A stretch of 64,000 nt of DNA from Paenibacillus sp. URB8-2 (GTDB lineage: Bacteria; Bacillota; Bacilli; Paenibacillales; Paenibacillaceae): contig NZ_AP023239.1 of the NCBI RefSeq assembly GCF_013393385.1, forward strand, positions 2,356,001 through 2,420,000, read 5' to 3'. The stretch's first letter is position 1. Every line of letters begins with the position of its first letter. This document shows positions 34,550 to 42,758 of the stretch, piece after piece. A program made the translations under genes and the position numbers. The notes under the pieces are model-generated. The model saw nothing but the letters and a program-made list of their open reading frames with translations, did not search any database and was not told where the DNA came from.

Positions 34550-34942
34550 ATGTTGTCTTTAAAAAGAAACTTGGTAGGCTTGTTCCGCAGTCATGAAGGA
34601 ACGAGCGACCGTGCCAAAGAACCTGCTCTGAAAACGCGGTATTACAACCTCACCAAAGAAAAAGGATGGGAGGAAGTGTCATCCACACTGAAGAAAATTC
34701 CAGGCTTTAAAGTATTGCATGAGGTTCAATCCGTAGGTGAAATCACCCTGGAGAAAAAAACGCCTTTCGGCCGGACGCTGGATATTACCGTTTCCGTGCT
34801 GAATACGTCGCCGACACGCTGCGCGGTCGATATTTATTCGGCATCCCGGGGCTCGCTCGGCGATTTGGGAGCCAACTATCGCGTCATTCAACGACTGTAC
34901 GAGTCGATGGACAAGAAGATCGGCAAATTTAAACTCGATTGA
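34550..34942 (+). CDS. Small DUF1499-like protein
   Basis: A 130-residue soluble protein. The C-terminal part ASRGSLGDLGANYRVIQRLYESMDKKI resembles the conserved end of DUF1499 proteins (an SR..GxxDxGxNxxRI pattern), and the middle is beta-rich (LDITVSVLNTSPTRCAVDIYS). ATG 34550 has GAGGAGGAAG directly upstream. No partner gene is adjacent. The family tie is weak and based on motif alone; function unknown. Confidence 0.65.
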   Translation: MLSLKRNLVGLFRSHEGTSDRAKEPALKTRYYNLTKEKGWEEVSSTLKKIPGFKVLHEVQSVGEITLEKKTPFGRTLDITVSVLNTSPTRCAVDIYSASRGSLGDLGANYRVIQRLYESMDKKIGKFKLD

Positions 34943-35054
34943 ATCCTTTTCCGGTATTTACCTTAAGCAAGCGTGCATTGTATGCGCTTATATTATGGAT
35001 GAAGCGAATTTCCCCCGGGCTGACGGTGGAGGAAATCGTCTTGTTTTTGCTGTG

Positions 35055-35096
35055 AAAAAGCGGAAGAAGGTTGATCAGCCTTCTTCCGCTTTTTTA
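35055..35096. terminator. Bidirectional terminator between DUF1499-like gene and tpx
   Basis: AAAAAGCGGAAGAAGG and CCTTCTTCCGCTTTTT form a perfect 16-bp stem around an eight-base loop; T-runs on both strands serve the two convergent genes. Confidence 0.9.
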
Positions 35097-35121
35097 AACA
35101 TGGATGTCTATTTTCTGCAGA

Positions 35122-35640
35122 TTACAGCAAGCTCTTGACCGCGTCGATCGCAGCTTCGTAATTCGGGTGTTCAGCCATTTCGTTTAGATATTCCACATAA
35201 GTAATCTTGTTGTCTTTATCTAGAACGAAAATGGATCGCATGTCCAGTTTGAATTCTTTGATCAATACGCCGTAGGCCTCGCCGAAGCCGTTCGTTTTGT
35301 AATCTGAGAGGGTAATGACGCGGTCGATGCCCGCGGCGCCGCACCAGCGCGCCTGTGCGAACGGGAGATCGGCGCTGACCGTCAGAATGACGACACCGTC
35401 GCCCAGTTCAGCAGCTTCGCTGTTAAATCGTCGGGTCTGCGCGTCGCAAACGCCAGTATCAAGGGAAGGAACAACGCTGATCAGCTTTATTTTTCCACTG
35501 AAGTCCTTTAGTGTGGCTTCCTCGAGCAGATTTTTGCTGAGGACAAAATCGGGAGCCGAATCTCCTACTTGGAGCTGCGGCCCTACAAGAGTGATCGGAC
35601 TTCCTTTAAAGGTGGCTACGCCAGTTCTTTCTTGAGACAC
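35122..35640 (-). CDS. tpx: Thiol peroxidase (atypical 2-Cys peroxiredoxin)
   Basis: A 172-residue cytosolic peroxidase that reduces peroxides, preferably organic hydroperoxides, using thioredoxin. The peroxidatic cysteine is Cys65 in [11 protein letters not shown]; the resolving cysteine is Cys100 in ARWCGAAG, the 35-residue spacing typical of Tpx. The N-terminal beta hairpin ([14 protein letters not shown]) also fits. ATG start behind AGGAGGAAT. Single gene; a possible minus-strand -10 (TATAAT, plus-strand 35690-35695) lies 50 bases upstream. Confidence 0.96.
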   Translation of the reverse strand: MSQERTGVATFKGSPITLVGPQLQVGDSAPDFVLSKNLLEEATLKDFSGKIKLISVVPSLDTGVCDAQTRRFNSEAAELGDGVVILTVSADLPFAQARWCGAAGIDRVITLSDYKTNGFGEAYGVLIKEFKLDMRSIFVLDKDNKITYVEYLNEMAEHPNYEAAIDAVKSLL

Positions 35641-35766
35641 TGATTATTCCTCCTTAAATTGGAAAATTGGATTGTTGCTGTTCCAATAAATTATAATCTT
35701 TTTAATGAGACCATGTCCAACCGGGGACGTACATAGAAGAAGTAAGAAGGAGAAGGAGGGTGAGCC

Positions 35767-36396
35767 ATGATATTCATTCGGTATGAGAACTGGAAGAGCT
35801 ATCTTAAGTTTTATCCCGTTACCAGCCTGATCCTTGTCGCCAATATCGTAATGTTTCTGGTGCTTACGTTGAATGGGGGTTCGACCAATCCCTATACGCT
35901 GCTGCGATTCGGAGGGATAGTGGACTCCGGACCGCAAAAATGGGAGCTGTGGCGGTTGGTTGCCTCTATCTTTCTTCATAACGGATTTACCCACCTGTTG
36001 TTCAACAGCTTTGCGCTCCTGGTGTTTGCGCCGCCGCTGGAACGGCTAATGGGCTGGTGGCGTTACGCGCTGCTGTATGTAATGGGCGGTGTTGTCGGCA
36101 ATATTCTGTCCTTGGGAGCATGGGGAGGCGGTCCGCAGGATGTGGTGACCGTTTCGGTCGGTGCCTCAGGGGCGATCTTTGCCGTGTATGGCGCGTTTCT
36201 GTATATTGCCCTACTGCAGAGGTCCATGATGGACGAAGGCTCGCGCAAGACGCTTTACGTTCTGCTGGCGTTGGGGGTTATTATGTCCTTCACTAGGCAA
36301 AATGTGGATTGGATCGCACATATAGGCGGGTTGATCGGCGGATTTTTTCTCTACGGCCTCAGTATTCGTGTCTTTCCCAGCAGGCGGCAGCGATGA
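35767..36396 (+). CDS. Rhomboid intramembrane serine protease
   Basis: A 209-residue membrane protease with six helices. Ser134 in VGASGAIFAV and His185 in DWIAHIGGLIGG form the catalytic dyad; HNGFTHLLFNSFALLVF is the conserved L1/helix-2 region. It cleaves substrates within or near membrane helices. The ATG follows AAGGAGGG. The next gene, a LysR regulator, follows on the same strand after 48 bases. Substrates unknown. Confidence 0.92.
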   Translation: MIFIRYENWKSYLKFYPVTSLILVANIVMFLVLTLNGGSTNPYTLLRFGGIVDSGPQKWELWRLVASIFLHNGFTHLLFNSFALLVFAPPLERLMGWWRYALLYVMGGVVGNILSLGAWGGGPQDVVTVSVGASGAIFAVYGAFLYIALLQRSMMDEGSRKTLYVLLALGVIMSFTRQNVDWIAHIGGLIGGFFLYGLSIRVFPSRRQR

Positions 36397-36444
36397 CAAA
36401 GACAACCACGATAGAAAGAAGCGTAAGACGGAGGCGAATGCGGC

Positions 36445-37359
36445 GTGGAGCTTAGACAACTGCAGTACTTCTTGAAGGTTGCCCAAAAAGAGCATGTCAC
36501 CCGAGCGGCAGAGGAGCTGCATGTGGCGCAGTCCGCGGTCAGCCGGCAGATTCGTCTGTTGGAGCAGGAGCTGGGTGTTGATTTGTTCATGCAAAAAGGA
36601 AGGAATTTGCAGCTGACTCCGGTAGGCCAGCTGTTTTGCAAGCGGGTAGAATCGATTCTTAAGGATCTGGACCGTTCCGTGGCCGAAATCCATGAATTTC
36701 TGGACCCGGAACGGGGAGAAATCCGGATCGGCTTTCCTCACAGCATGGGAACGCATCTGATTCCGGCCATCGTTGCGGAGTTCAGGCAGCATTACCCGCA
36801 TGTTAAGTTCCGGTTCAAGCAGGGGACCTATCCCTCCTTAATCAAGGATGTGCTCTCGGGTGAGGTGGATCTGGCTTTCATATCGCCCTGCCCGGACAGC
36901 GACGATCAATTGACCGGAGATGTGGTGATGACCGAAGAGCTGTTCGCCATCCTTCCTCAGAATCATCCGCTTGCCGAGGAGAAGGTTATAAGGCTAGAGC
37001 AGCTCAAGGAAGAACAGTTCGTACTGTTCAGTCCGGGCTACTCGCTGCGCCCTATCGTATGGCAGGCCTGTCTGAAAGCGGGCTTTACACCGCAGCTTGC
37101 GTTCGAGGGCGGAGAGACGGATACGATACGCGGTCTGGTCGCCGCGGGAATGGGGGTAAGCCTGCTGCCGGAAATGGCGCTGTTCCAGACAAGCTCGCTT
37201 CAGCCGGCTCAGGTGAAAGTGGTGGAGCCCACGGTTACCCGCACAATCGGGCTCATTCACCGTTCCGACGGCAAGCTGCCGCTCGTCGCCCGCTCGTTCA
37301 GAGCTTTTCTGCTGACTTATTTCAGAGTACGGCAAAATAATACCCCGGTCGGCTCCTAG
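36445..37359 (+). CDS. LysR-family regulator, GltC-like
   Basis: A 304-residue transcription factor with an N-terminal winged helix (MELRQLQYFLKVAQKEHVTRAAEELHVAQSAVSRQIRLLE in part) and a C-terminal effector domain. Similarity to B. subtilis GltC extends through DPERGEIRIGFPHS, YPHVKFRFKQGTYPSL and IRGLVAAGMGVSLLPE. GltC activates glutamate synthase genes, but no gltAB is within this window, so the target is not known. The GTG start follows GGAGG. The terminator hairpin overlaps its stop codon. Confidence 0.88.
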   Translation: MELRQLQYFLKVAQKEHVTRAAEELHVAQSAVSRQIRLLEQELGVDLFMQKGRNLQLTPVGQLFCKRVESILKDLDRSVAEIHEFLDPERGEIRIGFPHSMGTHLIPAIVAEFRQHYPHVKFRFKQGTYPSLIKDVLSGEVDLAFISPCPDSDDQLTGDVVMTEELFAILPQNHPLAEEKVIRLEQLKEEQFVLFSPGYSLRPIVWQACLKAGFTPQLAFEGGETDTIRGLVAAGMGVSLLPEMALFQTSSLQPAQVKVVEPTVTRTIGLIHRSDGKLPLVARSFRAFLLTYFRVRQNNTPVGS

Positions 37360-37374
37360 AGCCTACCGGGGTTT
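37343..37374 (+). terminator. Terminator overlapping the LysR gene stop
   Basis: CCCCGGT-C-GGCTC and GAGCC-T-ACCGGGG form the stem, with the TAG stop codon lying in the three-base loop and arm. TTTG follows. Confidence 0.7.
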
Positions 37375-37416
37375 GCTATTTGCTATGTTTCACAAAGGTT
37401 ATTAGCGGTTTGAGGG

Positions 37417-38085
37417 TCAGTCTCGGTTGCTGTTGTAAACCATAATCAAGCGGAGCAGTTCGAGCACGGAAACTAGAGCGGCGGCAACGTAGGTCAGCGC
37501 TGCGGCATTAAGCACTTTGGCGACTCCGCGTTCCTCTTCATTCCGGATAAAGCCTTCCTCGACCATAACTTGGCGGGCGCGGTTACTCGCATTGAATTCC
37601 ACCGGCAGCGTCACAAGCTGGAATGCGACGGCCGCCGAGAAGAAGATGATGCCTAGCCCGATCAAGTTCAAAGAACTGAACAGGAAGCCGGCCAGCAGCA
37701 TGAACGGAGCGACGCCAGAAGCGAAATTTACAACTGGGAACATCCGGTGGCGCAGCACCAGCATCGGATAGTGAACCTTATGCTGGATAGCGTGGCCCAC
37801 CTCGTGACAGGCTACGGAGACCGCCGAGATGGAACGTTCGTAATATACTGGCTCAGACAAGCGGACAACCCTGTGAATCGGGTCATAGTGGTCGGTGAGG
37901 GCGCCCCGGACGGGTTCGATCGGAACATCCCCGAGACCGTTCGAATCAAGCATACGTCTCGCGGCATCGTAACCGGTCATTCCGCTCAGGTTCGCAACCT
38001 GTGACCATTTGTTGAACGTTCCTTTTACCCTGAACTGCGCCCATAACGAGAAAAGAAAGGCTACTATTATTAATAGGTACATCAT
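37417..38085 (-). CDS. Membrane zinc metallopeptidase YugP-like
   Basis: A 222-residue membrane protein with a zinc site HEVGHAIQH flanked by hydrophobic helices at the N-terminus, centre and C-terminus. The SGMTGYDAARRMLDSNGL segment is the standard YugP N-domain. The family (PF04298) is conserved in Firmicutes, uncharacterised, and probably a membrane protease. ATG 38085 is preferred (GGAGG seven bases upstream); ATG 38091 is only one or two bases from it. The MerR gene lies 30 bases upstream on the same strand. Confidence 0.88.
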   Translation of the reverse strand: MMYLLIIVAFLFSLWAQFRVKGTFNKWSQVANLSGMTGYDAARRMLDSNGLGDVPIEPVRGALTDHYDPIHRVVRLSEPVYYERSISAVSVACHEVGHAIQHKVHYPMLVLRHRMFPVVNFASGVAPFMLLAGFLFSSLNLIGLGIIFFSAAVAFQLVTLPVEFNASNRARQVMVEEGFIRNEEERGVAKVLNAAALTYVAAALVSVLELLRLIMVYNSNRD

Positions 38086-38115
38086 GTTCATTCCTCCACT
38101 TTTTGATCAGTTGAT

Positions 38116-38547
38116 TTACATTGGAGGCCCTTGCGCCAGCAGAATGCGGATCGCTTCGATGCAGGCGGCCCCTTGCGGGATCAAATGGGCCAGCGCCCGT
38201 TTGGCCTGTCCCGGCTTCAACTGGCTCAGCGCCGGTTCAAGCGCCTTGACCTCGCGCTGAAGCTGCTGCATATGGGCCTCAAGCTCCGCCAGCTTGCCGG
38301 ATACATCGACGTCGGCTGTCGCCGCGTTCCACTTGGCTATTATGGACTTAATTTCTTCCAATGTATATTTTTCTTGTTTCAATTGATTAATACGTTCCAG
38401 GATACCCAAGGTTTCATGGCTGTACAGCCGGTAATTTTTCATACTCCTTGTTTCCGGATGGATTAGTCCGAGCTTGGTATAATAATCGATGGTACGCTCG
38501 CTGATACGAGCCGCCTTAGCCAGTTCGCCGATCCGATACAGGTTCAT
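38116..38547 (-). CDS. MerR-family transcriptional regulator
   Basis: A 143-residue regulator. Residues 1-70 form the MerR winged helix (YRIGELAKAARISERTIDYYTKLGLI, with the YRLYSHETL wing). A dimerisation coiled coil (LAELEAHMQQLQREVKALEPAL) and a short tail with a single Cys follow. The HTH is followed by QEKYTLEEIKSII, as in YfmP-like drug-response regulators; an effector domain is absent. It diverges from amtB but is not GlnR (see rejected items). ATG 38547 is the only in-frame ATG at the family start; its ribosome binding site is weak. Confidence 0.85.
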   Translation of the reverse strand: MNLYRIGELAKAARISERTIDYYTKLGLIHPETRSMKNYRLYSHETLGILERINQLKQEKYTLEEIKSIIAKWNAATADVDVSGKLAELEAHMQQLQREVKALEPALSQLKPGQAKRALAHLIPQGAACIEAIRILLAQGPPM

Positions 38548-38749
38548 ATCCCCATGCCGTTCACCTCGCAGTCGTATATTATTTAGGCCATGGCAGGAAA
38601 AAGGCCTGCTTTCTTGATGTATGATAATGATATCAACCGCAAACCGTACAGTCAAACGTCATACTTTCATAAAGTATATGTGTTAAACTTTTCATTGATG
38701 CTGCTAAATATTTACTGAAAATTTATTTCTCTTTTCGTGAAAAATACTC

Positions 38750-38779
38750 TTGTCAACTTTGATTCGTTTTGCTTATAAT
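38750..38779 (+). promoter_or_regulatory. Sigma-A promoter of amtB
   Basis: TTGTCA and TATAAT with an 18-base spacer; predicted start about 38786. Confidence 0.65.
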
Positions 38780-38800
38780 GACATTAAGAGTTTCATGCTT

Positions 38801-38817
38801 TGTTAGAATATATTACA
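38801..38817 (+). promoter_or_regulatory. GlnR/TnrA box in the amtB leader
   Basis: TGTTAGAATATATTACA fits the GlnR/TnrA consensus TGTNAN7TNACA at every defined position. It lies about 15-30 bases downstream of the predicted transcription start and ends 17 bases before the amtB ATG. That position suits repression in nitrogen excess, as known for GlnR. If a further upstream promoter is used, the same site could serve activation. Confidence 0.75.
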
Positions 38818-38834
38818 TAGGGGAGTGGGGAGTA

Positions 38835-40220
38835 ATGAAGAGAAAGTGGTTATGTTTTGTGTTAGCGATGCTAACATTAACGATTTACCCGGTTAGCGCT
38901 TTTGCCGCTGACGGTCCTACGGCTCCGGACCTGCAAATCGGTCTGGACACAGCATTTACTTATTTGGCTTTTATCCTGGTATTCTTTATGCAAGCTGGCT
39001 TTGCCATGCTTGAAGCGGGTTCCGTTCGAATGAAGAACGCGGGCCACGTTGCCGGTAAGACCGTTCTGACGCTTGCGATTGCAAGCATTTGCTTCTGGGC
39101 TCTCGGCTTTGGCCTTGGCTTCGGCAACGGCAACAGTTTCTTCGGCACGTCGGGCTTTGGATACGGCGGTGATTCGATGGCTTCTTCCTTTGAATCGCTG
39201 GCATTCTCCGACGTAACCTTGAATGTGAAATTCCTGTTCCAAATGGCGTTTGCGGCTGTTTCGCTTGCCATCGTCTCCGGTGGTATGGCTGAACGCGCGA
39301 AGCTGAGCGTATACATTATCTTCGGTATCCTTTTCTCCATCTTTATTTATCCGGTTGTTGCTCACTGGGTATGGGGCGGCGGCTGGTTGGCAACGATGGG
39401 CATGCAGGATTATGCAGGTTCGACAGTAGTCCATCTGACGGGTGCAACGGCTGCGGTAGTAGCAACGATCTTGCTGAAACCTCGTCTTGGCAAGTTCAAC
39501 AAAGAAGGCAAGCCGGTTATTATTCCGGGGCATAACCAAGTATTCACGGTTCTCGGCGTTATCATTCTGTGGTTCGGCTGGTTCGGATTCAACCCCGGCA
39601 GCGCACTGAGCCCGATGGGCGGATTCTTCGGATATGTAGCCTTGACCACCAATATTGCAGCGGCAGCCGGTGGTCTTGCGGCTCTGGTAGCTTCCTGGCT
39701 GTACTTCGGCAAGTCCGACATTCCTGCAATGCTGAATGGCGTTTTGGCCGCTCTCGTAGCCATTACCGGCGCCTGCGCCTTTGTTGAACCTTGGGCAGCC
39801 TTTGTTATCGGTGTCGTTGCCGGCGCCTTTACATTCATGACTTCGCAATGGCTGGAACGCGCGGGTCTTGACGATCCGATCTACGCGTTCTCCGTACACG
39901 GCATCGCCGGTATGTGGGGTGCGGTATCCACTGGCTTGTTCGCGACTCCTGAGCTTGTTGAAACCGTAGGTATCGGTAAAGCCGGTCTGTTCTATGGCGG
40001 CGGCGTACACCAGTTGGGCGTTCAGGTTCTGGGCGTAATCGGAACTTTTGCCTTCGTTGCCATCCTGTCCTTTGTCTTCCTGTATATCATGAAGCTGGTA
40101 AGCGGCATTCGCGTTACGGAAGAAGAAGAATTGATGGGTCTGGATATCAGCGAACATGGTACTTACGGATATCCTGAGCAAATGAAGCTGATTTCGGAAT
40201 CCGAGACCTCGAAACGCTAA
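38835..40220 (+). CDS. amtB: Ammonium transporter
   Basis: A 461-residue Amt/Rh-family channel with an N-terminal signal peptide (MKRKWLCFVLAMLTLTIYPV to AFAAD) and 11 membrane segments. Family features are AGFAMLEAGSVRMKN, the twin-His pore (VVHLTGAT and FSVHGIAGMWG) and GFNPGSAL. It conducts ammonia/ammonium and in B. subtilis (NrgA) is induced on nitrogen limitation. ATG 38835 is behind GGGGAG. No glnB/glnK follows, unlike most amtB loci; instead a DUF294 gene begins 38 bases after its stop. Confidence 0.95.
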   Translation: MKRKWLCFVLAMLTLTIYPVSAFAADGPTAPDLQIGLDTAFTYLAFILVFFMQAGFAMLEAGSVRMKNAGHVAGKTVLTLAIASICFWALGFGLGFGNGNSFFGTSGFGYGGDSMASSFESLAFSDVTLNVKFLFQMAFAAVSLAIVSGGMAERAKLSVYIIFGILFSIFIYPVVAHWVWGGGWLATMGMQDYAGSTVVHLTGATAAVVATILLKPRLGKFNKEGKPVIIPGHNQVFTVLGVIILWFGWFGFNPGSALSPMGGFFGYVALTTNIAAAAGGLAALVASWLYFGKSDIPAMLNGVLAALVAITGACAFVEPWAAFVIGVVAGAFTFMTSQWLERAGLDDPIYAFSVHGIAGMWGAVSTGLFATPELVETVGIGKAGLFYGGGVHQLGVQVLGVIGTFAFVAILSFVFLYIMKLVSGIRVTEEEELMGLDISEHGTYGYPEQMKLISESETSKR

Positions 40221-40258
40221 TCATATTACGAATTACGAACATTTGGGAGGCGGACCGA

Positions 40259-41338
40259 GTGACACCGATGGAGTCTGACGATTGGGACTATAAAGCAATT
40301 TATAAGTCCATCGTAACTTCCGGTTCGCCGCAGGAGCTTAAGACAAGGCGTGTCGCCTGTCAAAGCAATCTCCTCAAACAGTTGAATGTTATCCCGATAG
40401 AGGAATGGATGCTGCGCGTCAATGCGATGCACGATGCTATTGCAGAAGCGGCAGTTGCTTTATCCGAGGCGCAGATGATTGAGGCGGGCCATGGCCCGCC
40501 TCCCTGCGCTTATTCCTTTATTGTTTTCGGCAGCGCGGGAAGAAAAGAAACGACGTTGTGGAGCGATCAGGATAACGGGCTGATTATTGAAGGGGAACCG
40601 GAGGAAGCGAAGGAGAAGTATTTTGAAGAATTCGGGATCAGGCTTTCCTTACTGCTGGCTGATACCGGATATGAGAAATGCGAAGGCAAGGTCATGGTTT
40701 CCGAGCCGATGTGGCGGAAGACTCTGATTGAGTGGAAGGAACAGCTGACGGGCTGGAGAACCCAGTTTGAATGGGAACCTATTCGATATCTTATTATCTG
40801 TTCCGATATGCGTCATATCGCGGGAGACCGCAGTCTCTCCGAGCAGTGGCTGGATTTTTATCATGAAGGATTCGTCGATAATCCCAAGCTTTGGACGGCT
40901 GTTCTTCGCAATACTGTCCGTCACAAAGCCACGCTTAATCTGCTAGGGCAGGTGCTTACCGAACGATTCGGGGATCATGCGGGCGGATTTGACGTTAAAT
41001 ACGGGCTGTATATTCCATTGGTTAACGGTGTAAGATACTTTTCTTTACAGCGTGGAATTCGCGAGACCTCGACATTGGAAAGACTAGAGGCGCTGAGTAA
41101 GGAATTCAATCATTTGCCGGAAGGTGTGCGGAGCGCGTTCCTGACAGCGCTAAAGATGAGGGTCAACACTCCCTATTCGGTTCAAGACGGTCTTTTGTCA
41201 AGCAGCGATTTTGCATCTGAAAATGAACTGAGGAACAGGCGGCTGATGTCAGAGCTGCGAGATAGCCTACTGCTTGTGAGACGCATACATCGCGTCCTGC
41301 AGCGCCAGCTCCGGTCAGCGGAAAGGAGACAGCTATGA
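40259..41338 (+). CDS. DUF294 nucleotidyltransferase-like protein
   Basis: A 359-residue protein. Residues 85-115 carry the nucleotidyltransferase-fold motif FGSAGRKETTLWSDQDNGLI (Gly91-Ser92 with Asp103 and Asp105), as in GlnD/PII-uridylyltransferase relatives. The helical C-terminal part matches the DUF294 substrate-binding domain. CBS and cyclic-nucleotide domains that usually precede DUF294 are missing. The GTG start follows GGGAGG. It lies between amtB and an exonuclease gene with which it overlaps by four bases. Nucleotidyl transfer to a nitrogen-signal protein is a hypothesis. Confidence 0.85.
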   Translation: MTPMESDDWDYKAIYKSIVTSGSPQELKTRRVACQSNLLKQLNVIPIEEWMLRVNAMHDAIAEAAVALSEAQMIEAGHGPPPCAYSFIVFGSAGRKETTLWSDQDNGLIIEGEPEEAKEKYFEEFGIRLSLLLADTGYEKCEGKVMVSEPMWRKTLIEWKEQLTGWRTQFEWEPIRYLIICSDMRHIAGDRSLSEQWLDFYHEGFVDNPKLWTAVLRNTVRHKATLNLLGQVLTERFGDHAGGFDVKYGLYIPLVNGVRYFSLQRGIRETSTLERLEALSKEFNHLPEGVRSAFLTALKMRVNTPYSVQDGLLSSSDFASENELRNRRLMSELRDSLLLVRRIHRVLQRQLRSAERRQL

Positions 41339-42084
41339 AGGAGCCGAACAAAGGCGGCGGGTTCTGGAACAACCTAAGACACGGCGGAATGCCGTCTGCG
41401 ATCGCTTCGATTCGTGGCGGAGAAACCGCGCAGCAGACCGCGCAGCAAATGGCTTTTATCCGCTCTCTGATGCGGGAGAAACGCCGTCCGGAGGTGCTGC
41501 ATACACCCTTGTCCGAGCTTGAAACGGTTGTGTTCGATTTGGAGACGACGGGGTTTTCAAGCCAGCATGGGGATGAAATTCTGTCTTTTGGAGCCATAAA
41601 AGTTGTCGGAGAGGAAATCAAGGAGGAAGAATGCTTTCACACACTAGTGAATTGCAGTACCTCCATTCCTGCAAACATTACCGAGCTGACAGGAATAACC
41701 GAAGAAATGTGCAAAACGGCGCCTTCGCTGATGGACGGACTTCATAATTTCATGTCTTTTGTGGGCAAAAGAGTGCTGATCGCTCACGCGAGCGCTCACG
41801 ACAAAGCTTTCCTAAATGCGGCGCTCTGGAAAACGTCAAAGGTCCAGCTTACCCACCGTGTGCTGGATACGATGATGCTAGCGCGCTGGCTAGAGCCAAC
41901 CCGAAGCAACTACACGCTAGACGAGCTGCTGGCGGTTCATGGCATACCGATTCACGGAAGGCATAACGCGCTTGAAGACGCCAAGATGACGGCAAGGCTC
42001 TGGGTGGCTTATCTGCGTGAAATCGCCCAGCACAAGAAGGTAGAGACATTGGGAGAGTTATATGCCTACTTGAGCAGAAGCTGA
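41335..42084 (+). CDS. DEDDh 3'-5' exonuclease (DnaQ/PolC-epsilon type)
   Basis: A 249-residue protein with a 60-residue N-terminal tail and an exonuclease domain. Exo I is VFDLETTGF (Asp68, Glu70), Exo II lies around LIAHASAHDKAF, and Exo III is HNALEDAKMTARL with the DEDDh histidine. It would remove 3' nucleotides from DNA or RNA. ATG overlaps the DUF294 stop (ATGA), so translation is coupled. The DUF294 plus exonuclease pair also occurs elsewhere near acetate-metabolism genes (recalled knowledge). Confidence 0.9.
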   Translation: MKEPNKGGGFWNNLRHGGMPSAIASIRGGETAQQTAQQMAFIRSLMREKRRPEVLHTPLSELETVVFDLETTGFSSQHGDEILSFGAIKVVGEEIKEEECFHTLVNCSTSIPANITELTGITEEMCKTAPSLMDGLHNFMSFVGKRVLIAHASAHDKAFLNAALWKTSKVQLTHRVLDTMMLARWLEPTRSNYTLDELLAVHGIPIHGRHNALEDAKMTARLWVAYLREIAQHKKVETLGELYAYLSRS

Positions 42085-42542
42085 ATCCGGGACTGAATCA
42101 GGGAGAAGGATAGCGCTCCGTCTCCGATTCTGGTGCGTTGGATATTGTACCCGTTCAAATGAAAGGGATGCTCGGGTTCTGAACCGGGAGCTCCAATCAA
42201 ATATACCGCAAAATGGTCGTCCAGTCCGCTCAGTCCGTCGAAATCGGCCGGAGAAGGCTGGGGGAGCGTCCGCGGATGGGAGTGGAACAGGCCAACTGGA
42301 GGCGGCGTCAAATATAGCGCCGAAATCCAGTCGGCCGGATGGGGAACGAAAGTATGCAGCGGGTCAGGCGCTACGTTGCGCATGGGCACATAGGTGTCGA
42401 TGAGCATGCCGCCCGCTGCGGCAGCACCCAGCAGGAAGCCGCACGCTTCATGCGGAAGAGCGGATGCCAAATGCTTCCCCAGCGCTTGGTATACGGAAGG
42501 TTTCAGCCATATGGGCGGGACTTTTCCCTGGATTGTTGTCAT
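42066..42542 (-). CDS. JAMM/MPN+ metallopeptidase-like protein (M67)
   Basis: A 158-residue protein of the Mov34/MPN/PAD-1 superfamily. The zinc-site pattern is present: an upstream Glu in LPHEACGFLLG, then GLFHSHP and PSPADFDGL (HxHx7Sx2D). Bacterial members remove small protein tags or thiocarboxylate carriers. No ThiS-like or ubiquitin-like carrier gene is nearby, so the substrate is unknown. Its C-terminal codons overlap the convergent exonuclease gene by 19 bases. ATG start behind GAGAGGGGTG. Confidence 0.85.
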   Translation of the reverse strand: MTTIQGKVPPIWLKPSVYQALGKHLASALPHEACGFLLGAAAAGGMLIDTYVPMRNVAPDPLHTFVPHPADWISALYLTPPPVGLFHSHPRTLPQPSPADFDGLSGLDDHFAVYLIGAPGSEPEHPFHLNGYNIQRTRIGDGALSFSLIQSRIQLLLK

Positions 42543-42758
42543 TGTTCACCCCTCTCTCTTCATTGGGTTTCGTCCTGGACGAAATCCTCTTTTTTTGTCC
42601 GGATTCCGGATTCAAGTAAAGTAATCTTATTCATCGCATGGTTTGTTTAAAAATACACGTAGCTCTCGACTTGTTTAATTCCACCTTGGCGGTTTGAAAC
42701 TTGCCGGGTCGGGGGTACAATAGGAGTTAACCACTCCACTTGCAAAGGATAAGCCGCG

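Noticed and set aside
34260..34562. Plus-strand 100-residue open frame across the 6S region
   Set aside because: It crosses the probable 6S RNA and its terminator and has no family motif; no coding evidence.
38116..38547. MerR-family gene next to amtB taken as GlnR
   Set aside because: GlnR is MerR-type, but this protein lacks the GlnR N-terminal extension (IGIVMDLTQLSARQIRYYE type) and has a YfmP-like coiled coil instead. The GlnR box more likely binds a regulator encoded elsewhere.
38877..40181. Long minus-strand open frame antisense to amtB
   Set aside because: AmtB motifs fully explain the plus strand; the antisense protein is charged and shows no domain.
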